Made by a program: the position numbers and the translations under genes. 64,000 bases of DNA. It comes from UBA8190 sp003453695. GTDB taxonomy: Bacteria; Actinomycetota; Acidimicrobiia; Acidimicrobiales; UBA8190. Shown piece by piece: positions 58,082 to 64,000 of the stretch. Each line of letters starts with the position of its first letter. The first letter of the stretch is position 1. The stretch covers positions 1 to 64,000 of the forward strand of contig DAIRBY010000013.1 of assembly GCA_036796975.1 (NCBI GenBank), in the 5' to 3' direction. The notes beneath the pieces were generated by a model. The model did not search any database, was not told the origin of the DNA, and saw nothing but the letters and a program-made list of their open reading frames with translations.

Positions 58082-59217
58082 GCGGCTCGTCCCCGGACGG
58101 CGCCGCCGCCGGGACCACCCGGCCGCGCACGAGCACCCGCCCCCGCCAGGAACTGGGCCGGCGCCTCGAGGCATGGCTGGGACGGCGCCTGTCCGGCGCC
58201 CGGCTGTCGGGCCTCGAGGTGCCCGAGTCGAACGGGATGTCGAGCGAGACCGTGCTCTTCGACCTGTCCTGGCGCGACCAGGCCGGGGAGCACCAAAAGG
58301 GCTGCGCGGCGCGGCTCAGCCCCGACCCCGAAGCGGCGCCGGTGTTCCCGGTCTACGACTTGTCCAAGCAGTTCCGCGTCATGCGCCTGGTGGCGGAGCG
58401 GTCCCCCGTCCCGGTCCCCGACACGCTGTGGGACGAGCCCGACCCGGCACCGGTGGGGACGCCGTTCTTCGTCATGGAGCGGGTGGAGGGGGACGTGCCT
58501 CCCGACGTCATGCCCTATCCGTTCGGATCGTGGCTGTCCGAGGCGGCACCGACGGACCAGCGCCGCCTCCAGGACGCGGCGGTGCGCACGCTGGCCGCCA
58601 TTCACGACGCCGAGGTGTCGGCCGACGACGTCTCCTTTCTGGAGCTCGACGAGCGCGGCGACAGCGCCCTGCGCCGGCACGTCGCCCACAGCGCCTCGTA
58701 CTACGAGTGGGTGGTGTCGGACGGCGCCCGCTCACCGCTCATCGAGCGCGCCTTCGCCTGGCTGGAGGAGCACTGGCCCGCCCATGAGGGCGGGACCAGG
58801 ATCAGCTGGGGCGACGCCCGTATCGGCAACATGATGTTCCGCCATTTCGAGCCTGTCGCCGTGCTCGACTGGGAGATGGCGGCCACCGGCCCCGTCGAGA
58901 TCGACCTGGGATGGATGGTCTACCTGCACCGCTTCCTGGACGACATCGCCGTCGAGGCGGGGCTCCCGGGCATGCCCGCCTTCATGCGCCGTGACGACGT
59001 GGCCGACACCTACGAGAAGGCGAGGGGGCGTGCTCCTCGGGACCTCGACTTCTACTGCCTGTACGCGGCGCTGCGCCATGCCGTGGTGATGAGCCGGGTC
59101 GCCCGGCGCCAGGTGCTGTTCGGCGAGATCTCCATGCCCGAGGACCCCGACGACATGATCATGCACCGGGCCAGCCTCGAGCAGATGCTCGAGGGCAGCT
59201 ACTGGCGGCGCTTCTGA
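58078..59217 (+). CDS. APH-family phosphotransferase
   Basis: 379 residues of the aminoglycoside phosphotransferase/choline-kinase-like fold. SWGDARIGNMMFRHFEPVAVLDWEMAATGPVEIDLGW contains the catalytic Asp-x4-Asn and the metal-binding D-W-E. The N-terminus has a kinase-like nucleotide pocket (VPESNGMSSETVLF, FFVMERVEGDVPP). Actinobacterial members often neighbour FadE36-type acyl-CoA dehydrogenases and phosphorylate hydroxyl groups of lipid substrates. Last gene of the P450 module; its 3' end overlaps the convergent phosphatase gene by 19 bases. Confidence 0.87.
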   Translation: MSGSSPDGAAAGTTRPRTSTRPRQELGRRLEAWLGRRLSGARLSGLEVPESNGMSSETVLFDLSWRDQAGEHQKGCAARLSPDPEAAPVFPVYDLSKQFRVMRLVAERSPVPVPDTLWDEPDPAPVGTPFFVMERVEGDVPPDVMPYPFGSWLSEAAPTDQRRLQDAAVRTLAAIHDAEVSADDVSFLELDERGDSALRRHVAHSASYYEWVVSDGARSPLIERAFAWLEEHWPAHEGGTRISWGDARIGNMMFRHFEPVAVLDWEMAATGPVEIDLGWMVYLHRFLDDIAVEAGLPGMPAFMRRDDVADTYEKARGRAPRDLDFYCLYAALRHAVVMSRVARRQVLFGEISMPEDPDDMIMHRASLEQMLEGSYWRRF

Positions 59218-61628
59218 CCGGCCGGGGCGGCCCGTAGGGCGACGAGGGCGAGGTCGTCGTCGAGCTGGCCGCCGGCGAAGGACAGCACGGCGGCGGAGAC
59301 GGCGTCGACGATCGTCTGGGCGTCCTGGCCGGCGCTCTCGGCCACGACGTGCTGCAGGCGGGCCTCGCCGAAGAACGAGTCGGAAGTGTGGTGGTCGGCG
59401 GCCCGGGCCTCGGTGGCGCCGTCGGTCACCATGACCAGCGCGTGCCCGGGCGCCAGGCGCAGCCGCCGGGCGGCGTACTGCGCCCCGGGCAGGACCCCGA
59501 GCAAGGGGGCCTGGCACTCGAGCTCCTCCACCTCCCCCCCCGCCACGAGCAGGGGCGCCACGTGCCCGGCACAGATGACCTGAAGGTCGATGCCGTCGTC
59601 GTGGGGGACGAGCTCGACGTAGACCATGGTGCAGAACCACTCCGACCCGGTGGTCTCGTCCAAGGTGGCGTTGACGGCGGCCACCACGGACGACGGGTCG
59701 AGGCCCGCCCGGGCCGCCACTCTGGCGCCGTGGCGCACCTGGGCGGTGAGGGCGGCGGCGGCCGGCCCGCTGCCCGAGACGTCCCCGATCATGAGCACCC
59801 AGCGACCGGCCTCCACGGGGAACAGGTCGTAGAAGTCCCCGCCCACGTCCACGCCGGCGCTGGAGGGGTGGAACACCGCCGCCACTTCGGCGCCGGGGAC
59901 CTCGGACAGCTCCGGGGGCAGGAGGCTCGCCTGCAGCGCCCGGGCCACGGCCACCCGCCGCTCGTGCTGCAAGGCGTTGTCGATGGCCGTCGACGCCCGC
60001 CCGCCGATCTCAGCCGCCAGTTCGAGGTCCTCGGTGGTGTACGGCGCCGAGCCCGCCGTGCGCATGAGCCCGAGCAGGCCGAGCTGCTGGCCCCGGGCCT
60101 GCAGCGGAACGGCGATGGCCGAGGCGATGCCGAGCTCCTGGAGCTGGCGCACGTGCTCGTCGTCCACCGCCACCGCCTCGGTGAAGTCGGCGCCTTCGGC
60201 CACGAGGATGGGGTGGCCGCCCGCCGCCTCCAGGGTGGCGAGCAGGCTCTGGGCCTCGTGCACCGGGTCCTCGGGCGCCTGGGTCACATCGGCGTCGGTG
60301 TCGGGGTCGCGATGGGCGATGGCCAGGCGCCGGGGCACGCCCAGCTCGTCGAGGACGTGACAGCTGGCCATGTCCGCCATGCGGGGGACCAGCTCTTCCA
60401 ACGCCCTGCGCAACGTGGTGGGCAGGTCGAGGGAAGAGCCCAGCGCGGCGGAGACGTCGGCCAGCACCGCGTTGGCGAACGCCGTCCGGATGCGGGCCTG
60501 GCGCACGCCGGCGCGGTGCAGCGACTCGGCGGCCTGGCGTGCCACCAGCGAGAGGAACAGGCGCTCCTGGGGCGTGAAGGTGCGGGGACGGGGATAGCCC
60601 ACGGCGAGCACGCCGAGGACCTGACCTTCCACCCACAGCGGCAGCACGGCCAGGGCCTCGGCGTCCAGCTTGACCTGGTCGAGCGCCTCGAAGGCGTCGA
60701 TGTCGGCCGCCGTCTCGAACCACAGGGCCTCGCCGCTGCGCACGACCTCGGGGCCGGGCAAGGGATCGTCCACCGACATCTCGGAGAAGGGGGCGGCCTG
60801 GGACCCGCCCGGCTCGCTGATGAGGCGCATGCGGTCGCCTTCCACCAGCCAGATGAGGTGGCTCACCGCCTCGCCGTCGATGTCCTCGGCCAGCTCCACC
60901 TGGACCGCCTGGGCCACCGCCTCGGCCGGCAGGTCCCTCGACAGCGACGCCGTCACCCGCTGGAGCCGCGCCATGCGGTCCGCCACCATCTCGGCCTGGT
61001 CGCGAGCGGCGCGCTCGGACTCGAACAACCGGACCTGCTCCATGGCCGCCCCGAGGCGATCGGCGACGAGCGACAGCAGCGTGGCATGGCGCTTCGAGAA
61101 GTGGGCCAGTTGGTAGCTGTCGGCGTGCAGCACGCCGATCAACCGGTCCCGGCCCGGGATGGGCACGGCGACGAGCGAGCGGATCCCGCTGTCGCGCAAG
61201 GTGGCCGAGGCCACCTCGATGGTGGAGAGGTCGTCCACCACGAGGGGCCGGCGATCGGCCACGACTCGTCCGGCCATGCCGGTCCCGGAGGCGATCTGGA
61301 CCGGTCGCCACAGCTCGGCCTGGATGCCGGTGGCGGCCCGGGCCACGAGCTCGCCGCTCTCGTCGGCGAGGAGCACGGCCACGCCGTCGGCGTCGAGGGC
61401 CTGGGCGATCCCTTTGAGCGAGTCGCGCAACAGGTCGTCGAGCGACTCGGGCGTGTAGGTGTCCTGGACTTCGGCCCGCCACCGGAACCACCACTCCGCC
61501 ATGGCCTCCCCGGTCTGGAGGCCGGCCGCCTGGAGGAGGAAGAGCTGGTCGAGCTCGCGCGAGGAGGAGGCGGGTGTGGTCGAGGATGTGGTGGGGCCAG
61601 GCCCGGACGGGCCCTCCTCGAGTCTCAT
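59199..61628 (-). CDS. GAF-domain PP2C/SpoIIE serine phosphatase (RsbU-like)
   Basis: 809 residues: three GAF-type sensor domains (about residues 65-215, 235-400 and 415-560) and a C-terminal SpoIIE phosphatase domain with VGGDFYDLFPV, LMIGDVSGSGPAAAALTAQVR, MVTDGATEAR and GGQLDDDLALVAL. All metal-binding Asp are kept, so it should dephosphorylate an anti-anti-sigma factor in a partner-switching system. The matching ATPase may be the truncated gene at the right end. The ATG at 61628 is the first start of the frame. Confidence 0.9.
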   Translation of the reverse strand: MRLEEGPSGPGPTTSSTTPASSSRELDQLFLLQAAGLQTGEAMAEWWFRWRAEVQDTYTPESLDDLLRDSLKGIAQALDADGVAVLLADESGELVARAATGIQAELWRPVQIASGTGMAGRVVADRRPLVVDDLSTIEVASATLRDSGIRSLVAVPIPGRDRLIGVLHADSYQLAHFSKRHATLLSLVADRLGAAMEQVRLFESERAARDQAEMVADRMARLQRVTASLSRDLPAEAVAQAVQVELAEDIDGEAVSHLIWLVEGDRMRLISEPGGSQAAPFSEMSVDDPLPGPEVVRSGEALWFETAADIDAFEALDQVKLDAEALAVLPLWVEGQVLGVLAVGYPRPRTFTPQERLFLSLVARQAAESLHRAGVRQARIRTAFANAVLADVSAALGSSLDLPTTLRRALEELVPRMADMASCHVLDELGVPRRLAIAHRDPDTDADVTQAPEDPVHEAQSLLATLEAAGGHPILVAEGADFTEAVAVDDEHVRQLQELGIASAIAVPLQARGQQLGLLGLMRTAGSAPYTTEDLELAAEIGGRASTAIDNALQHERRVAVARALQASLLPPELSEVPGAEVAAVFHPSSAGVDVGGDFYDLFPVEAGRWVLMIGDVSGSGPAAAALTAQVRHGARVAARAGLDPSSVVAAVNATLDETTGSEWFCTMVYVELVPHDDGIDLQVICAGHVAPLLVAGGEVEELECQAPLLGVLPGAQYAARRLRLAPGHALVMVTDGATEARAADHHTSDSFFGEARLQHVVAESAGQDAQTIVDAVSAAVLSFAGGQLDDDLALVALRAAPAGQKRRQ

Positions 61629-61754
61629 GGACGCCTTTCCCTCCGCCGAAACAGAACAGCAAGAGCGTACCGGCGAGTTCGGCCATCAATCACCCGTCGT
61701 GCACTCAACGGCGGCACTACGGCCGTCGTGAGAGCGGCCACGCCCGGGGATTGC

Positions 61755-62258
61755 TCAGCCGCCGAGGGACGCGCCCTCCATCCGGCGCAGGGGCTGGGCC
61801 AGCAGCTCGATCTGGATGCCGTCGGGGTCCTTCACGTACAGCGAGTCGGTGAGCCCCCGATCGGGGCCGAGATAGCCGACGCCGGCGACGTCGAGCCGGC
61901 GCCGCACCTCGTCGAGATGGGACTGCTCCACCGAGATGGCGACATGCTGCACGGCGCCGTGGGCCTCTCGGGCTTCTTCGAGCGCCAGCCCGGGGAAGTC
62001 GAAGAAGGCCAGCAGGTTGCCGTGCCCGATGTCCAAGAAGAAGTGGGTCGAGCCCGGGTAGTCCCGGTTCTCCATGACCTCCACCAGCGGGAAGCCCAGC
62101 ACGTCCTGGTAGAACGAGATGGTTCGCTCGACGTCGCTGCAGATCATGGCCAGGTGGTGCACCCCCCGCCCGCCGGTGGCAGCCGAGGGGAGGCGGTAGC
62201 GCTGGAGCAGGTGCTCCCGCCAGGTGGAAAAGGGCCGGGCGTCCGTCACCGACGTCAC
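61755..62258 (-). CDS. VOC-superfamily (glyoxalase/dioxygenase) protein
   Basis: 167 residues, one vicinal-oxygen-chelate domain of two beta-alpha-beta3 modules. GVHHLAMICSDVERTISFYQDVLGF supplies the first metal His, and VKDPDGIQIELLAQP the last Glu; AVQHVAISV supplies another His. Could be a lyase, epimerase or dioxygenase; substrate unknown. A GTG start overlaps the stop of the upstream alpha/beta hydrolase, so the two act together. Confidence 0.83.
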   Translation of the reverse strand: MTSVTDARPFSTWREHLLQRYRLPSAATGGRGVHHLAMICSDVERTISFYQDVLGFPLVEVMENRDYPGSTHFFLDIGHGNLLAFFDFPGLALEEAREAHGAVQHVAISVEQSHLDEVRRRLDVAGVGYLGPDRGLTDSLYVKDPDGIQIELLAQPLRRMEGASLGG

Positions 62259-63175
62259 GCTACGCCCCCGCCGCTGTCGTCGCCGGGCGGGGTGGCCTGC
62301 AGCTCGGCGACGAGATCGGCCAGGCGGCGGGCGCCCCGCTCACAGAGGAACAAGGTGTAGTGATTGGTGTCCTCCACCACCTCGTCGCTGAAGCACGTGA
62401 GCCGGCCGCGCCACGGAGCCACGGCGCTCTCGGGCAGGAGGGCGGGCTCTTCGTCCACCAGGTTGCGCCTGGCGCGCACCAGGTGGACCGGGCACTGCAC
62501 GGCGCCGAGGGCGTCCTCGACGAGGGTGGGGCTGACGATGTGCTCTCGCCCGTCCACCCGCACCGGCTCAGGGCGGGCCCGCGACCGGAAACCCCCGTCG
62601 GCCGGCTCGAGTTCGTAGGCGAGGAGCTCCTCGACGTCGGCGCTCCACGCCTTGGCGAAGGCGGGATGGGCCCGCCAGAAGTCGAAGTATCCCTCGTGGG
62701 TCTCGAAGACCAGGTCCAGGCGGGCCAGGGCGGGGCCGAGGACGGCCTCCACCACGGCGTCGGGGTCGAGCCCGTCGGGCACGGGGAGGGGGATGCCGCC
62801 GTCGGCCAGCACCAGGCGCTCGACGAGGTGGGGGAAGCGGGCGGCGAGGAGGACCGCCCCATAAGCGCCCATCGACTCGCCGCGCACCACGACCGGACCG
62901 TCGGAGCACTGAGAGACCACCGCCGCGCAGTCCCGGGCATGGGCCTCCATGCCGCAGGGGCCGGGCAGGGTGTTGCTGGCGCCCCGGCCCCGCAGGTCGG
63001 GCGCCACCATGGCGACACCGGGTGGGAGACGACGGGCCACGGGGGCGAGCTGCATGGACGAGCCCGTGATGCCGTGGAGCCCGAGCACCACCCGGGGGCC
63101 GGAGCCGAAGCGGGCCACCCGCAGCCTGCCTCCCGCCACCGACACGTCGGCGAACCCGGGCACCGCTCGCTCCAC
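62255..63175 (-). CDS. Alpha/beta hydrolase
   Basis: 306 residues. LGLHGITGSSMQLAPVA forms the oxyanion region, VVRGESMGAYGAVLLAARFP is the nucleophile elbow (Ser in G-E-S-M-G), and EDTNHYTLF near the end provides the catalytic His. Family includes esterases, lactonases and C-C bond hydrolases of meta-cleavage pathways; context with a VOC protein would fit the latter but is weak evidence. GTG start at 63175. Confidence 0.86.
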   Translation of the reverse strand: MERAVPGFADVSVAGGRLRVARFGSGPRVVLGLHGITGSSMQLAPVARRLPPGVAMVAPDLRGRGASNTLPGPCGMEAHARDCAAVVSQCSDGPVVVRGESMGAYGAVLLAARFPHLVERLVLADGGIPLPVPDGLDPDAVVEAVLGPALARLDLVFETHEGYFDFWRAHPAFAKAWSADVEELLAYELEPADGGFRSRARPEPVRVDGREHIVSPTLVEDALGAVQCPVHLVRARRNLVDEEPALLPESAVAPWRGRLTCFSDEVVEDTNHYTLFLCERGARRLADLVAELQATPPGDDSGGGVA

Positions 63176-63279
63176 GTCCGCGCTCCTTCCCTCCGGGCCG
63201 CCTCGGCCGTCGCGCCCGGGAAACCTGCCACATTCACCACACCCGCACTACCATCGTGCAGGCTCGGAAACGACGTGAT

Positions 63280-64000
63280 GTGACGGACCCACTCTCGGAC
63301 CAGGATCCGATGCTCGACACCACAACGGTCCCTCCGGACCTCTCCAGTGTGCCCGCCGCCCGTCGGTGGCTCCACGAGCGCCTGACCTCGGCGCCCGAGG
63401 ACGTGAGGCACACCGCCACCCTGCTCACCTCGGAGCTCGTGGCCAATGCCGTGCTGCATGCCGCCACCGACGTCACTCTCACCCTTCGCCGCGAGCCTGG
63501 CGGCCTGCGGGTGGAGGTGGCCGACGAGAGCCCGCAGCTGCCCGAGGTCAAGCACTACGGCGAAGAGGCCGCCACGGGGCGGGGGCTCCAGGTGCTCGTC
63601 GCCCTGGCCGACACCTGGGGAGCGGGGCGCCGGAACGACGGCAAGGTGGTGTGGTTCGAGCTGGGCCACGCCACCACCAAGGTCGAAGTGGACGACGCCC
63701 CGGAACCTGCGCAGCCGAACAGCGCGCTCGTCCACATGGCGCTCGTGGGCGTGCCGGTGCCCATCATGCTCAAGGCCCAGGCTGCCTACGACGAGCTCTT
63801 CCGGGAATTCCGCTTCGTGATCGAGGGCGACCCGGCCGGCTCCAGTGCCGCCATCCACGGGCGGCTCATCGCCTTGGTGGACGAGCTGGGCACCCGTTTC
63901 CAGGGGTTCACGGCCGGGGCGGAGGAGGAGTGGCACCGTGCCCTCGAGTCGGGGGCCCAGACCGTGGACCTGTACTTCGAGCTCCCCGCCGACATCGGGC
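63280..64000 (+). CDS. Anti-sigma/histidine-kinase-type ATPase with C-terminal extension, truncated at window edge
   Basis: The frame is open to the right edge (over 230 codons). The N-terminal half is an RsbW-like HATPase: SELVANAVLHAATDVTL (N-box), VEVADESPQLP (G1-like) and GRGLQVLVALADTWG. A helical extension follows (VGVPVPIMLKAQAAYDELFREFRF), seen in some actinobacterial ATP-binding partners of SpoIIE phosphatases. Start could be GTG 63280 or ATG 63310; neither has a strong ribosome-binding site. Likely partner of the phosphatase at 59199. Confidence 0.8.
   Translation, partial: MTDPLSDQDPMLDTTTVPPDLSSVPAARRWLHERLTSAPEDVRHTATLLTSELVANAVLHAATDVTLTLRREPGGLRVEVADESPQLPEVKHYGEEAATGRGLQVLVALADTWGAGRRNDGKVVWFELGHATTKVEVDDAPEPAQPNSALVHMALVGVPVPIMLKAQAAYDELFREFRFVIEGDPAGSSAAIHGRLIALVDELGTRFQGFTAGAEEEWHRALESGAQTVDLYFELPADIG

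Noticed and set aside
59349..62360. 1003-codon plus-strand open frame
   Set aside because: Antisense to the GAF-SpoIIE phosphatase and VOC genes; no domain signature.

Overview
The window is about 70% G+C, has many GTG and a few TTG starts, tight 4-base gene overlaps, and typical actinobacterial families: F420/LLM oxidoreductases, a KstR-like TetR protein, P450s, PntAa/Ab/B and a GAF-SpoIIE phosphatase. It most likely comes from an actinobacterium with a steroid or isoprenoid catabolic lifestyle. I suspect an uncultured Acidimicrobiia-like lineage, but no rRNA or other taxonomic marker lies in the window. The first 3.2 kb looks slightly less G+C-rich than the rest. No RNA gene, CRISPR array, intact insertion sequence or phage gene was recognised.

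Layout. 1-3.2 kb (+): four membrane proteins (truncated fatty-acid hydroxylase, DoxX-like, ICMT/PEMT-like methyltransferase, COG4315-type protein). 3.2-4.9 kb (-): gltX and a [3Fe-4S]-type ferredoxin. 5-8.2 kb (-): an overlapping four-gene operon of two thiolase-like lipid-transfer proteins and two DUF35/OB-fold proteins. 8.2-8.7 kb: the only long stretch without a gene. 8.7-11 kb (-): apt and an ABC-2 exporter. 11-15.6 kb: zinc alcohol dehydrogenase, KstR-like regulator, a divergent second TetR regulator, a cyclase-family hydrolase and a membrane protein. 15.6-21.9 kb: amidohydrolase and aldehyde dehydrogenase (-), divergent from an Ltp2-like aldolase, DUF35 protein and P450 (+). 21.9-25.2 kb (+): a K+ channel, ArsR-SRPBCC pair, DUF2277, an unknown membrane protein and an ArsC/Spx-like protein. 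25.3-30.4 kb (-): an operon of amidohydrolase, two acyl-CoA dehydrogenases, LLM oxidoreductase and a small unknown. 30.8-34.3 kb: a second acyl-CoA dehydrogenase pair divergent from a FadA6-like thiolase. 34.3-36.6 kb: a secreted CocE/NonD hydrolase. 36.6-41.5 kb: GNAT, ipdC, ipdB, ipdA and echA20 (-), divergent from a short-chain dehydrogenase. 41.6-45.4 kb: an EAL protein and pntAa-pntAb-pntB. 45.5-49.4 kb: two large secreted proteins of unknown role. 49.5-53.1 kb (-): UspA, an orphan cytochrome b and a PIN/TRAM membrane protein. 53.2-59.2 kb (+): a six-gene module (P450, flavin/F420 split-barrel protein, SDR, DapB-like dehydrogenase, unknown protein, APH-like kinase). 59.2-64 kb: GAF-SpoIIE phosphatase, VOC protein, alpha/beta hydrolase, and a truncated anti-sigma-type ATPase.

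How it fits together. The ipdABC-echA20-SDR block and the FadA6-like thiolase closely resemble the actinobacterial genes that open and beta-oxidise steroid rings C and D (HIP degradation). The acyl-CoA dehydrogenase pairs, Ltp/DUF35 pairs, P450s, ferredoxin, alcohol and aldehyde dehydrogenases are the usual partners for side-chain and ring removal. The main regulatory observation is a palindrome, CTGACGG-N-C-N-GTCAG, found three times. It sits 7-10 bases upstream of a TAnnnT -10 element, which in three cases lies 6-7 bases before a start codon (leaderless). It precedes the second TetR gene, both genes of the aldehyde dehydrogenase/Ltp2 divergent pair, and the amidohydrolase-acyl-CoA dehydrogenase operon. 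That defines a small local regulon, probably controlled by the TetR protein at 12961-13719. Substrate assignments rest on family resemblance and context; no database search was run.
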